The translations under genes and the position numbers were made by a program. A stretch of 64,000 bases of DNA, taken from NCBI RefSeq assembly GCF_000315485.1, contig NZ_JH992941.1, positions 372,001-436,000 of the forward strand. Reading direction: 5' to 3'. Source of the DNA: Bacteroides oleiciplenus YIT 12058. Its GTDB lineage: Bacteria > Bacteroidota > Bacteroidia > Bacteroidales > Bacteroidaceae. Every line of letters starts with the position of its first letter. Within the stretch, counting starts at the first letter, position 1. Shown one piece after another: positions 51,611 to 61,061 of the stretch. The notes beneath the pieces were generated by a model. The model was not told where the DNA came from, did no database searches, and saw only the letters and a list, made by a program, of their open reading frames with translations.

Positions 51611-53974
51611 CTATTCTGTTTTTAATGATTCTATAGGATTTGCCGTCGCCGTTCTCCAGGTCTGATAACTCACCGTAATCAACGCAACTAACGCTGATAT
51701 GACACCGGCCATTAGAAACACCCAGGGACTCAGAGACGTTTTTACAACAAAACCATCCAGCCAATTATACAGGAAGATGTAAGCTATCGGGCAAGCTATT
51801 AGGAATGAAATAAGTACCCAGACCACTACATCTTTATTTAGCAACAGTAATAAGTCCGCCACCTTCGCACCATTAATTTTACGTATGCCGATTTCCTTCA
51901 CCCGCCGCTGGGTGGAATAGAATGCAATAGCAAAAAGTCCGGCTGCCGAAATAATGAATGTTATCAGCAAAGCATAGCCCAGCACATTGCGTGCATTCAT
52001 CTCGGCTTTGTATTGCGCATCGTAAGCTTCGTCCAGGAAGTGATACTCAAAGGGAACATTCGGATTCACCTCTTTCCACATCTTTTCCATCGCTTGCAGG
52101 GCATCCTGCGGATTGCCGATGGTCCGTACAAAAATAGGATTGTGGTCGTCACGCGACAGGTTCACATATAACTGCGGACCGGGTATTTCATGAAGAGACT
52201 TCACATAAGAATCACGTATCACTCCTTTGATTATATAGCTTTTCCCGTCGTTCTCTATCAATTTTTGACCGATGGATATATATATGAAAGGCGCGTCGAC
52301 CGGATTGTCTTCCACTCCAAGGGCACGTGCCAGCGTTTCATTGATTACGCACCAACGGGCATCTCTGGCAGTCTCCAACCATAAAGGATTTTCACCCTCA
52401 ACAAACTCCATATCGAAGAAGTCGAAGTAATTGGGCGACACTTCCGAAAAATCCACCAACATAGCATCACCGCCATCCATGTTGCGTACGCCTACTCCAT
52501 TGCCCGTCCGCAGAGGTAAGTCATATTGCTTCATGGCAACATCTGCAATAGCCGGATTCTTCTTCAATTCATCGCGCAGTGCTTTGTAATCGGCACCAAA
52601 CCATCCCCAGCCATTCACATAAAATACATTTTTATTATTAAATCCCAGGTCTTGTGATAAAAGAGTATCAATCTGCCTACCGAAGAAAAAGACGATTATC
52701 AACAGGCTAATGGAAGATGTGAACTGTATGATGACAAGCACTTTTTGGAAAACAGACATTTTCTTTCCCCGGAATTTACCGCCAAGCGTATCAATAATGC
52801 CGAACTGCGTCATCCTGAATGCCGGAAAAGAACCGGCAACCAGAACAGTGACAACTATCAGGCAAAAAAGGAATATATAGAGCTGCGGATTGGTAAAATC
52901 GATAACTGTCATCGAGTCTGTATAGTTATTGAATACAGGCAGCGTCAGCATCGCCAGCAACAGTCCTCCGGCTACTGCAATAAGGACATAGATAGCTGTT
53001 TCTTTATAAAATTCCAATATCAGTGTTTTCCTCCCCGCTCCCTGGGATTTTTTTATTCCGATGCTCTTGGCACGTATGAATGCAGTGGATATAAACAGAT
53101 TAGTAAAGTTGATACAGCCTATTATCAGGATAATCAGAGCTGTGAAAACCAATATCTGTAAGAAGCCCTTATCACCTTTCACCGCATATTCAAATTCCGG
53201 CTCCGTCTTGCTGAAATGTATCTCCCTGACGGGCTCCAATTTCACTTCATTATATGCATCCTGCAAAAATTTGCCCGCTCCTGCCTTATTAATTAGGGTG
53301 AGGCGCTCTCCTATAAGTTCCTTATCTGCATCCGGCGATAGAATAAAATAAGTATCATAGTGAAACCCACTATCCCATCCACGCTTAAAAGAACCGAAGA
53401 AAGGAAATATCACCTCCGCCAGCATATGCGAATTACGCGGAATATCATACATCACTGCCGAAATAAAAAAGTCAGAACCATGCGACACAATTCGCTGGCC
53501 GACAGGGTCCTCACCAGGAAAGTATTTCTTAGCAGCAGATTCTGTGATAATTGCATTATTGGTGCCGGAAAACGCAGTTTCAGGATCCCCTTCTTTCAAT
53601 GGGAAACCAAAAAATGAAAAGAAGTTGTGGTCAGTCACAATAGACGCCACCCCAAAATGAACCATATCATGAAAAGTCACTCCCATGGGTCGTCTCACCA
53701 CCCGGCACATCTGTTCAATGGAGGGAAGTTCTTTCTCTGCGATTTCTCCCAGCGGTTGAAAAGAGGTAGCTGCCCTGATCCGTTTGCCGTTAAGATCGAA
53801 GTCCTGTACCACCCTATACATCCTGTCACCATCTGGATAGAAATTATCATAAGTGAGTTCATTTATCGCCCACAGGCCGACAACTATGGAAACCATTATG
53901 CTAAGACTAAGGCTGCATATATTCAGGGTTCCCACCACCTTTTGCTTGTTGAAGTTTCTAATGAATTGTTTCAT
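51611..53974 (-). CDS. ABC transporter permease (FtsX/MacB-like, two large periplasmic domains)
   Basis: The product has 787 residues. An N-terminal membrane segment (VVGTLNICSLSLSIMVSIVVGLWAI) precedes a MacB-type periplasmic domain (about 45-270). A block of three segments near 278-385 follows (FTALIILIIGCINFTNLFIS), then a fourth segment at about 415, a second periplasmic domain, and a final triple block near 670-775 (VISALVALITVSYQTWRTATANPIESLKTE). The last motif, NPIESLKTE, is typical of such permeases in Bacteroidetes. It lies apart from its likely ATPase and adaptor but in the same locus, and has its own upstream promoter-like motif shared with the TolC operon. Confidence 0.9.
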   Translation of the reverse strand: MKQFIRNFNKQKVVGTLNICSLSLSIMVSIVVGLWAINELTYDNFYPDGDRMYRVVQDFDLNGKRIRAATSFQPLGEIAEKELPSIEQMCRVVRRPMGVTFHDMVHFGVASIVTDHNFFSFFGFPLKEGDPETAFSGTNNAIITESAAKKYFPGEDPVGQRIVSHGSDFFISAVMYDIPRNSHMLAEVIFPFFGSFKRGWDSGFHYDTYFILSPDADKELIGERLTLINKAGAGKFLQDAYNEVKLEPVREIHFSKTEPEFEYAVKGDKGFLQILVFTALIILIIGCINFTNLFISTAFIRAKSIGIKKSQGAGRKTLILEFYKETAIYVLIAVAGGLLLAMLTLPVFNNYTDSMTVIDFTNPQLYIFLFCLIVVTVLVAGSFPAFRMTQFGIIDTLGGKFRGKKMSVFQKVLVIIQFTSSISLLIIVFFFGRQIDTLLSQDLGFNNKNVFYVNGWGWFGADYKALRDELKKNPAIADVAMKQYDLPLRTGNGVGVRNMDGGDAMLVDFSEVSPNYFDFFDMEFVEGENPLWLETARDARWCVINETLARALGVEDNPVDAPFIYISIGQKLIENDGKSYIIKGVIRDSYVKSLHEIPGPQLYVNLSRDDHNPIFVRTIGNPQDALQAMEKMWKEVNPNVPFEYHFLDEAYDAQYKAEMNARNVLGYALLITFIISAAGLFAIAFYSTQRRVKEIGIRKINGAKVADLLLLLNKDVVVWVLISFLIACPIAYIFLYNWLDGFVVKTSLSPWVFLMAGVISALVALITVSYQTWRTATANPIESLKTE

Positions 53975-54051
53975 TGGGTCAATTGCTCTTTTTTAAGGTT
54001 ACAGCCGACTATCCGGCCCAAAGATAGAATTTTATTGCTCTTCTCGGCAAA

Positions 54052-54075
54052 TAGTATATCTAAATCCATGCCAAA
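54052..54075 (-). promoter_or_regulatory. Putative sigma54-type promoter for the permease gene
   Basis: The minus strand reads TTTTGGCAT, 7 bases, then GATATACTA. It matches the motif before the TolC operon (48514-48536) at all defined positions. The start codon is about 78 bp downstream. The remaining intergenic sequence to 54246 shows nothing else that I can name. Confidence 0.5.
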
Positions 54076-54246
54076 ACGATACTATATTAATAATCAATCA
54101 ATTGTCAGAAGCAAGTAATAACAGAGGTGTTAAGGAAGTTTACACGCAGTGGAAAAAAGCCGAATGGTAGCATTCATCCCGGCACACATCATCACGCCCC
54201 CAATAATTAAAAGACCTTCATTTGCAGGATTTACCGAGAAAATTTG

Positions 54247-54254
54247 TATTTTTG
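54247..54254 (+). promoter_or_regulatory. Promoter -7 box for parC
   Basis: TATTTTTG matches TAnnTTTG, with TTTG at 54221-54224 lying 22 bp upstream as a -33 box. It is 53 bp before the start codon. Confidence 0.55.
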
Positions 54255-54307
54255 CGTTCGACTGAGAAATGCAGTGATTATTCAGAATAGATATTCCCAA
54301 AACAGAT

Positions 54308-56986
54308 ATGAGCGAAGACTTTGAAGCACCGAAAGACGACTTGGAAAAGAAACTCCCGGCAGGGAGCGATGGACATTCGGATTATAAACCCGCTGACACG
54401 AAGGACGTAAAAGCAAAATACCAGCTTAGCGGTATGTACCAGAATTGGTTTCTGGATTATGCGTCGTACGTTATTCTGGAACGTGCCGTACCCCACATCA
54501 ATGATGGTTTAAAGCCTGTGCAGAGACGTATCCTGCACTCCATGAGGCGAATGGAAGATGGGCGCTACAACAAGGTGGCAAACATCGTGGGACACACCAT
54601 GCAGTTTCACCCGCACGGTGATGCCTCCATTGGTGATGCATTGGTGCAATTGGGACAAAAAGACTTACTAATAGATTGCCAGGGGAACTGGGGTAACATA
54701 CTTACAGGTGACGGTGCCGCTGCTCCCCGTTACATCGAAGCGCGACTGTCGAAGTTTGCCCTCGATGTAGTGTTCAACCCCAAAACCACCGAATGGAAAC
54801 TTTCCTATGACGGACGAAACAAAGAACCGGTAACTCAGCCCGTAAAATTCCCTTTGCTGTTGGCACAGGGGGTAGAGGGTATTGCGGTAGGTCTTTCATC
54901 CAAGATACTCCCCCACAACTTCAATGAACTTTGTGATGCATCCATCAATTATCTGCACAAAGAGGAATTCAAACTCTATCCGGATTTCCAGACGGGTGGT
55001 AGCATCGACGTATCCAAATACAATGATGGCGAACGCGGCGGAGCCGTACGCGTACGTGCCAAAATAGAAAAGATTGATAACAAAACGCTTGCCATCAAGG
55101 AAATTCCTTACGGCAAGACGGTGGCCAGTGTTTGTGATTCCATCGTGAAGGCAAGCGAGAAAGGCAAAATCAAGATAAAGAAAGTGGAAGACCTGACGTC
55201 CGGCAGCGTGGAAATATTGGTTCATCTTGCTCCCGGTGTGTCTTCGGATAAAACAATCGATGCCTTATATGCCTTTACTGACTGCGAAGTAAGCATATCG
55301 CCCAACTGCTGCGTCATCGATGACCAAAAGCCGCATTTCCTCACAGTGAGCGATGTGCTGAGAAAATCAGTAGACAATACTTTGTCTCTGCTGCGCCGGG
55401 AACTGGAAATACGCAAAGATGAAATACTGGAAAGCCTGCACTTTGCTTCATTGGAAAAAATATTCATCGAAGAACGCATCTATAAGGACGAGAAGTTTGA
55501 ACAAGCCAAAAATATGGATGCAGCTTGCGAGCACATTGATGAACGCCTGACACCTTTCTATCCGTTGTTCATCCGCGAAGTGAACAAAGAGGATATTCTC
55601 AGACTGATGGAAATAAAGATGGGACGTATCCTTAAATTCAATTCCGACAAAGCGGAAGAACTCATTGCCCGCATGAAGACGGACATAGAAGAGATAGACC
55701 ACCATTTGGCAAATATCATAGAGTATACGGTGGACTGGTATCTGATGCTGAAAAACAAATACGGCAAAAATTTTCCACGCCGTACGGAGTTGCGCAGCTT
55801 CGATACCATCGAGGCAAGTAAGGTAGTGGAAGCCAACGAAAAATTATATATCAACCGCGAAGAAGGCTTCATCGGCACTGCTTTGAAGAAAGATGAATTC
55901 CTCTGCAACTGTTCAAGCCTAGATGATGTCATCATCTTTTTCCGGGACGGGCGCTATCTGGTTACTCCCGTATCCGATAAGAAATTCGTGGGAAAGAATA
56001 TTCTCTATGCCAATGTATTCAAGAAGAACGATAAGCGCACGATATACAATGTAGTTTATCGTGACGGGAAAGAAGGCACACAATATATCAAACGGTTTGC
56101 CGTAACAAGTATTATCCGCGACCGTGAATATGATGTGACGCAAGGTACTCCCGACTCACGCATCATGTATTTCACTGCCAATCCCAATGGTGAAGCGGAA
56201 GTCATCAAGGTGACACTGAAACCCAATCCTCGCGTGCGCCGCATTATCTTTGAAGAAGACTTCAGTACTGTCAGCATCAAGGGTCGCCAGGCAAGGGGTA
56301 ATATCCTGACCAAGCTCCCGGTACATAAGATTGCTTTGAAACAGCGCGGTGGCTCCACACTGGGCGGACGTAAAGTGTGGTTCGACCGTGATGTGCTTCG
56401 CCTCAACTACGACGGACGCGGTGAATATCTGGGAGAATTTCAGAGTGACGACAGCATCCTGGTGGTACATGACAACGGCGATTTCTACATCACCAACTTC
56501 GACCTCAGTAACCACTATGAGGCGAATATCCGCATACTGGAGAAATTTGACCCGAACAAGGTATGGACTGCCGTGCTTTACGATGCGGACCAACAGAATC
56601 TGCCCTATATCAAGCGTTTCTGCATGGAAGCAACCAACCGTAAGCAGAATTATCTGGGAGAAAATAAGAACAACAGGCTAATCTTGTTGACAGACGAATG
56701 TTATCCGCGTCTGGAAGTCATATTCGGCGGCCATGACAGTTTCCGTGAACCGCTGATTATAGAGGCAGACGAATTTATTGCCGTAAAAGGCTTCAAAGCA
56801 AAAGGCAAGCGTATTACTACCTTTACATTGGAGACTGTTAATGAACTGGAACCGACACGACAGCCCGAAACCCCGGAAGAAACAGAGGAACAGGAAGAGG
56901 AGGAACCCGAAATCCTGGACCCCGATCATGGCAAGAGTGAGGACGATATCCGAGATGAAATAACGGGGCAGATGAAACTGTTCTAA
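54308..56986 (+). CDS. parC: DNA topoisomerase IV subunit A
   Basis: The product has 892 residues. The type IIA core has NWFLDYASYVILERAVPHINDGLKPVQRRIL near 46, GHTMQFHPHGDASIGDALVQLGQ near 98, and the active-site tyrosine in GDGAAAPRYIEARLSKFA near 144. The C-terminal pinwheel has GGSTLGGRKVWF-type blade sequences, and there is an acidic Glu/Pro-rich tail (EETEEQEEEEPEILD). The acidic tail and the lack of the gyrase-specific GyrA-box point to ParC, not GyrA. The protein cuts and rejoins DNA to separate daughter chromosomes, together with a ParE encoded elsewhere. Confidence 0.93.
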   Translation: MSEDFEAPKDDLEKKLPAGSDGHSDYKPADTKDVKAKYQLSGMYQNWFLDYASYVILERAVPHINDGLKPVQRRILHSMRRMEDGRYNKVANIVGHTMQFHPHGDASIGDALVQLGQKDLLIDCQGNWGNILTGDGAAAPRYIEARLSKFALDVVFNPKTTEWKLSYDGRNKEPVTQPVKFPLLLAQGVEGIAVGLSSKILPHNFNELCDASINYLHKEEFKLYPDFQTGGSIDVSKYNDGERGGAVRVRAKIEKIDNKTLAIKEIPYGKTVASVCDSIVKASEKGKIKIKKVEDLTSGSVEILVHLAPGVSSDKTIDALYAFTDCEVSISPNCCVIDDQKPHFLTVSDVLRKSVDNTLSLLRRELEIRKDEILESLHFASLEKIFIEERIYKDEKFEQAKNMDAACEHIDERLTPFYPLFIREVNKEDILRLMEIKMGRILKFNSDKAEELIARMKTDIEEIDHHLANIIEYTVDWYLMLKNKYGKNFPRRTELRSFDTIEASKVVEANEKLYINREEGFIGTALKKDEFLCNCSSLDDVIIFFRDGRYLVTPVSDKKFVGKNILYANVFKKNDKRTIYNVVYRDGKEGTQYIKRFAVTSIIRDREYDVTQGTPDSRIMYFTANPNGEAEVIKVTLKPNPRVRRIIFEEDFSTVSIKGRQARGNILTKLPVHKIALKQRGGSTLGGRKVWFDRDVLRLNYDGRGEYLGEFQSDDSILVVHDNGDFYITNFDLSNHYEANIRILEKFDPNKVWTAVLYDADQQNLPYIKRFCMEATNRKQNYLGENKNNRLILLTDECYPRLEVIFGGHDSFREPLIIEADEFIAVKGFKAKGKRITTFTLETVNELEPTRQPETPEETEEQEEEEPEILDPDHGKSEDDIRDEITGQMKLF

Positions 56987-57026
56987 GTGATTAACGATTA
57001 GTGATTAGTGATAAGCAACTATATCA

Positions 57027-57890
57027 ATGAGTTTATATAGAATAGGTATAATAGCCGCATGCCTGCTGCTCGGAACGGGCGGAAGTGTAAAAGCGCAAAG
57101 CGTTGAAGAACGGGCGTTACAAGAATTGAGGGCTGACTCTTCGGCAAGAACACGCTTTGTAACCCGGGCCACCATGTACGGCGTAGGCTATGCCAATGTA
57201 TTCGACACTTATCTGTCACCACAGGAATACAAAGGTATCGACTTCCGTATTTCCCGTGAAAGCATGCGCATGACCAAGTGGATGAATGGCAATGTATCCT
57301 TGCAAAGTTTCTTCCAGGCGGACATCGGGTATACCCACAACCGTGTGGACAATAACAATATGTTCTCCGGGCTGGCAAACTGGAACTACGGATTGCATTA
57401 CAATTTTCCCATTACTCCGAACTTTAAATTACTTGCCGGAGGACTTATCGACCTGAACGGCGGTTTTGCATACAGCCTGCGCAACGGTAACAACCCGGCA
57501 CAGGCACGTGCTTACATCAACCTGGATGCATCCGGAATGGCAATATGGGATTTGCGGATTAAGAACTATCCGATTTCTTTGCGCTACCAGATTAATCTGC
57601 CTTTTATGGGTGTCATGTTCTCTCCCAATTACGGGCAGTCGTACTACGAGATTTTTACGCTGGGGAATTGGAACGGAGTGATAAACTTCACTTCCCTGCA
57701 CAACCAGCCCTCCTTGCGGCAGATGCTAACCGTAGACTTTCCGGTGGGACGAGCTAAAATGCGTCTTGCCTACCTGTGGGATGCACAACAATCCAAAGTG
57801 AATGACATAAAGACGCATACCTATTCGCATGTGTTCATGGTAGGTTTCGTAAAGGAACTGTTTCTCATTCGTGACAAAAGAAAAAAGTGA
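57027..57890 (+). CDS. DUF3316-like putative outer-membrane beta-barrel protein
   Basis: The product has 287 residues with a signal peptide (LYRIGIIAACLLLGTGGSVKAQS). The rest alternates polar and hydrophobic residues with many aromatic positions (TRATMYGVGYANVFDTYLSPQEYKG, SLQSFFQADIGYTHNRVDNNNMFSGL, YSHVFMVGFVKELFLI), as in a small outer-membrane barrel. The TMYGVG.AN..DTYLSP..Y.G start fits DUF3316 proteins of Bacteroidetes. No enzymatic motif is visible. It follows parC at 40 bp across a slipped GTGATTA-type repeat and precedes the S41 peptidase gene. Confidence 0.75.
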   Translation: MSLYRIGIIAACLLLGTGGSVKAQSVEERALQELRADSSARTRFVTRATMYGVGYANVFDTYLSPQEYKGIDFRISRESMRMTKWMNGNVSLQSFFQADIGYTHNRVDNNNMFSGLANWNYGLHYNFPITPNFKLLAGGLIDLNGGFAYSLRNGNNPAQARAYINLDASGMAIWDLRIKNYPISLRYQINLPFMGVMFSPNYGQSYYEIFTLGNWNGVINFTSLHNQPSLRQMLTVDFPVGRAKMRLAYLWDAQQSKVNDIKTHTYSHVFMVGFVKELFLIRDKRKK

Positions 57891-57911
57891 CTATTGAGAG
57901 AAAGTGATAGA

Positions 57912-58940
57912 ATGATGAAAAGAAAAGGAATATATCATATTAAATTAGGGTGGCTTGGAATACTTTTCATGTTGCTGCCTTTACTATCGAGTTGTATCAG
58001 GGAAGAAGAGTATAACAATTCCCCACAAGGCAACTTCGAAGCTTTGTGGAAGATTATCGACGAAAAATATTGCTTTCTGGACTACAAACAGGTGGATTGG
58101 AATGCAATCCATGATAAATATCAGCCGCTCATTACTTCCAATATGCCAAACGATGGGTTATTTCAAGTGCTCGACAGTATGTTGGCGGAACTGAAAGACG
58201 GGCATGTCAACCTCTATAGTTCCTCAAATATGGCCCGTTACTGGGATTGGTATCTGGATTATCCACGCAATTTCAACGAAAGTATCATCGAGCGGAAATA
58301 TCTTGGAAAGACTTACCGCATTGCCGGTGGTCTTAAATACAAGATTCTTGAAGATAATATCGGGTATATTTATTATGAGTCATTCTCCGATGGTGTGGGA
58401 AACGGTAATCTGGATGAAGCACTCTCCTACCTGGCCCCATGCAATGGATTGATTTTTGATGTACGCAACAATGGTGGAGGAAACCTGACTTATTCCACCC
58501 GCATAGCCGCCCGTTTCACAAACGAGAAAGTATTGACGGGATACATTCAGCATAAGACCGGAAAAGGGCACAGTGATTTCTCCGAGCCTGAACCCATTTA
58601 CCTGGAGCCGTCCAATAGTATTCGTTGGCAGAAGAAGGTGATGCTTCTTACCAACCGCCATTCTTATAGTGCTACGAACGATTTCGTGAATGCCATGCGC
58701 TATTTCCCTAATGTCACGCTGGTAGGTGACAAAACCGGTGGCGGTTCGGGACTGCCTTTCTCTTCAGAGTTGCCCAATGGTTGGGGAGTACGTTTCTCTG
58801 CCAGTCCGCATCTGGATGCAAAGAAGCAACATATCGAGTTTGGCATTGACCCGGATGAGAAAATAGATATGGATGAAACCGACCTTGAGAAAGATGCTAT
58901 CATTGAACGGGCAAGAGAGCTCTTAAAAGTTACCCAATAA
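57912..58940 (+). CDS. S41-family (C-terminal processing) peptidase lipoprotein
   Basis: The product is about 342 residues. The frame opens at TTG 57894, but ATG at 57912 is preferred. A lipoprotein signal ends LLPLLSSCIREEE with Cys near 28. Next come EALWKIIDEKYCFLDYKQVDW and a tail-specific-protease core: YIYYESFSDG near 155, GLIFDVRNNGGGNLTYSTRIAARF near 185, then MLLTNRHSYSATNDFVNAM with the candidate Ser near 250, and VGDKTGGGSGLP with the candidate Lys about 22 residues later. A PDZ domain is not obvious. The protein likely trims or degrades periplasmic or outer-membrane proteins. Confidence 0.88.
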   Translation: MMKRKGIYHIKLGWLGILFMLLPLLSSCIREEEYNNSPQGNFEALWKIIDEKYCFLDYKQVDWNAIHDKYQPLITSNMPNDGLFQVLDSMLAELKDGHVNLYSSSNMARYWDWYLDYPRNFNESIIERKYLGKTYRIAGGLKYKILEDNIGYIYYESFSDGVGNGNLDEALSYLAPCNGLIFDVRNNGGGNLTYSTRIAARFTNEKVLTGYIQHKTGKGHSDFSEPEPIYLEPSNSIRWQKKVMLLTNRHSYSATNDFVNAMRYFPNVTLVGDKTGGGSGLPFSSELPNGWGVRFSASPHLDAKKQHIEFGIDPDEKIDMDETDLEKDAIIERARELLKVTQ

Positions 58941-58960
58941 TTACTTTCTGCACCAAAGTG

Positions 58961-58991
58961 TTTGCTGGAAAGAAAAATCTTTCTATCTTTG
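58961..58991 (+). promoter_or_regulatory. Promoter of the tRNA-Leu gene
   Basis: TTTG at 58961-58964 and TATCTTTG at 58984-58991 are 19 bp apart, an ideal Bacteroides -33/-7 pair. The tRNA begins 25 bp after the -7 box. Confidence 0.75.
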
Positions 58992-59015
58992 CCGACGCTT
59001 AACAAAAAAGCCACT

Positions 59016-59097
59016 GCGGGTGTGGCGTAATTGGCAGCCGCGCCAGACTTAGGATCTGGTGCCGAGAGGCGTGTAGGTTCGAGTCCTATCACCCGCA
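59016..59097 (+). tRNA. tRNA-Leu (anticodon UAG)
   Basis: The acceptor stem GCGGGTG pairs with CACCCGC. The anticodon arm CCAGA-CTTAGGA-TCTGG gives anticodon TAG. A long variable arm (TGCCGAGAGGCGT) marks a class II tRNA, and the T arm holds GTTCGAGTC. The CCA end is not encoded. It is a single gene with its own promoter and a terminator. Confidence 0.95.
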
Positions 59098-59106
59098 CAT
59101 AAATTA

Positions 59107-59144
59107 AAAAAGCCTTCGGAATTAAGTTTTCCGGAGGCTTTTTC
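59107..59144 (+). terminator. Hairpin terminator after tRNA-Leu (bidirectional)
   Basis: The stem AAAAAGCCTTCGGAA pairs with TTCCGGAGGCTTTTT around a short loop. It also ends the convergent ATPase gene that stops at 59151. Confidence 0.8.
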
Positions 59145-59150
59145 TATTAT

Positions 59151-60470
59151 CTATATATCTAACAATGAAAGCTTTCCTAAATTACAGTTGTATTTCTTCA
59201 GCTCTTTTTCCGCCTCCATCAGATTCGCAACTTTCTCTTCCAGTACAGTACTACTATATCGGGCCTCATCTTTCTTTATTTCATAAATGGCAACTGTCTT
59301 ATCCAAATCATTCAATGCAATAAGGTCTATCTCATTTTCTCCTTTTCGGTTCCAGTACATCCCCACATTAGTATATAGGCCAGACTGCATAAACTTATCA
59401 CGGAAGTAGCGCTCCAGCATACCTCCTGAAAAAGTATTATAATCCCTACGAATTATATTCTCCACCAATTTCAATGCACCGGATTCTATATACCCTTGAT
59501 AACGATAAATAAAACGGAACCAGAAAGTAAGAAAATTATCGGCTATGCAGTATCGTACTTGCTTTGAGTTCTCTTTGGCGAAGATAGGACGCTTCTTACT
59601 GATCAATGAATAATAGTTTTCCAACTTAGCCAAATAGCCACCTATTTCAGCTTTTCCTAAACGATTCTCTATCTCTCCACGAGTATAATCTCCGCCGGCT
59701 ATGCATTCTAATATAGAAAAATAGATAGAATAATCCGGTCCAAATTCTTCAATCAGCAAATTCTTCCCTTCATTCAGAAAAGGAGAATTGGAACGTGTCA
59801 ACAGACCAATCATTTTATCTTTGGTATATGCCTTATTCGTCATAAACAGGCTGACATACCAAGCCACTCCTCCTGTAAAGGCATAAAGTGCCAAAAGGTC
59901 TTCCGGTTGATACGACGGATTGTGATCGGCTAATATTTCTTTCAGTACTTCCACCTTGAATGGTTTCAGATGTATCATTTGCCCGGCACGAGAAAAGAGG
60001 GGTTCTTTCCGGTCTTCAAAAATCTGGTGCATTAACGAATAAATAGAGCCACTGACTATGAGATTCATTTTCGACGTTCCTTTATTCAAGTCCCACTCTC
60101 TCTGTATCTCACTGAAAACAGAGGGATTGGTACGCTGAAAGTCTTGAAATTCATCGATGATAAGATTAAAAGGACGTTCACGAGAGATGACAAGTAAATG
60201 GTGAAACAGCTTGGCAAAGGATGTATAATTACCAATAGGCCATCCTAACTTATTTTCCGCTTCATCCACAAAGTCTTGGCAGAGCAGGGCTTCCGCTTTA
60301 CGTGCAACAAAGAAATAAAGAGTCAGACTTCCTGCTGTACTTTGCAGTGCCAACTGGGTTTTTCCAATTCGTCTCCGCCCGAACAGGACAGTCATTTGCG
60401 ACTCTTGCAGAGACGCTTCACGAATATTATCTAATAATTCTTGCTCTTCTTCACGATCGTAAAACTTCAT
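59151..60470 (-). CDS. AAA-ATPase with DUF234/PD-(D/E)XK-like C-terminal domain
   Basis: The product has 439 residues. It starts MKFYDREEEQELLDNI. Walker A is in MTVLFGRRRIGKTQLALQS near 34, and Walker B in FNLIIDEFQDFQRTNPSVF near 103. Next come SGSIYSLMHQIFEDRKEPLFSRAGQMIHLKPFKV, then a winged-helix-like part (DYTRGEIENRLGKAEIGGYLAKLENYYSLISKKRPI). The C-terminus has GMLERYFRDKF, GENEIDLIALN and YEIKKDE, which supplies the Asp and Glu-x-Lys of a PD-(D/E)XK nuclease-like site. The function of these orphan ATPases is not known. A broken relative lies at 2306. Its promoter region carries a dyad. Confidence 0.88.
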   Translation of the reverse strand: MKFYDREEEQELLDNIREASLQESQMTVLFGRRRIGKTQLALQSTAGSLTLYFFVARKAEALLCQDFVDEAENKLGWPIGNYTSFAKLFHHLLVISRERPFNLIIDEFQDFQRTNPSVFSEIQREWDLNKGTSKMNLIVSGSIYSLMHQIFEDRKEPLFSRAGQMIHLKPFKVEVLKEILADHNPSYQPEDLLALYAFTGGVAWYVSLFMTNKAYTKDKMIGLLTRSNSPFLNEGKNLLIEEFGPDYSIYFSILECIAGGDYTRGEIENRLGKAEIGGYLAKLENYYSLISKKRPIFAKENSKQVRYCIADNFLTFWFRFIYRYQGYIESGALKLVENIIRRDYNTFSGGMLERYFRDKFMQSGLYTNVGMYWNRKGENEIDLIALNDLDKTVAIYEIKKDEARYSSTVLEEKVANLMEAEKELKKYNCNLGKLSLLDI

Positions 60471-60513
60471 AATACACTATTTTTTAGTCAATAAGCACAC
60501 TACATCCGACGCA

Positions 60514-60563
60514 GTTATAGTAACAGCTATTACCGTAATATCCGTTACTATAATGCAAAGATA
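60514..60563 (-). promoter_or_regulatory. Promoter -7 box and inverted repeat before the DUF234 ATPase gene
   Basis: The minus strand has TATCTTTG (60563-60556). Directly downstream a perfect inverted repeat, TTATAGTAAC (60515-60524) with GTTACTATAA (60543-60552), encloses the smaller dyad TATTAC-C-GTAATA. The dyad would cover the transcription start and early leader, and it ends about 44 bp from the start codon. This could be an operator or an RNA hairpin. Confidence 0.6.
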
Positions 60564-60706
60564 TTATTTTTTATGCTCACAGCCAAGGATGTAAGACACT
60601 AATAATATTTATCATTTGGTTCATTATTGGAAAGAAATTAAGCAATGCAGTACGCGGCTTACTACCATAGTTTCGTCTGCTTACTACCTTTGTCTGCTAT
60701 GGTGCC

Positions 60707-60794
60707 TACCAAGATTGTACGAGTTGTACAACTGGTGCAGCATGAGTTATACGACTGGAGCAGTACGAGTTGTACAACTCGTACAATCTTGGTA
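60707..60794. repeat. Inverted repeat with 26-bp perfect arms built of 23-bp tandem units
   Basis: The left arm 60708-60733 (starts ACCAAGATTGTACGAGTTG) and right arm 60768-60793 are exact complements around a 34-bp centre. Internally, units of 23 bp with the core GAGTTGTACAACTGG or GAGTTATACGACTGG follow each other 2.5 times. The core, reversed, resembles the repeats at 33440. It sits in an otherwise empty region (60564-61061) in which I see no gene. Confidence 0.8.
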
Positions 60795-61061
60795 AGGAGC
60801 TAAAAAAGAAGAGTCGTAAGGTTACAGAAACGTAGTAGTATACCTGATAAATACATCTTATAATGCACTCTGATTAAAGCAGTACGGGATAGCTAATTCG
60901 TTGTTAAATTAAAAATTTAGATTATATCTGTGCAGTAATCCCCTTCCCCCTTTTCTCTTCCTCCAATTGTGTTAAAAACCCAGGATTTAAAAGCCCTTGA
61001 AATCTTTTTTCCATTTTCATTGTTCTGATGCAATATATCATTCACATAAAAATTTAATGCA

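Noticed and set aside
60707-60794. CRISPR-like array
   Set aside because: There are repeats of 23 bp but no unique spacers, and no cas genes are near. The units adjoin directly.
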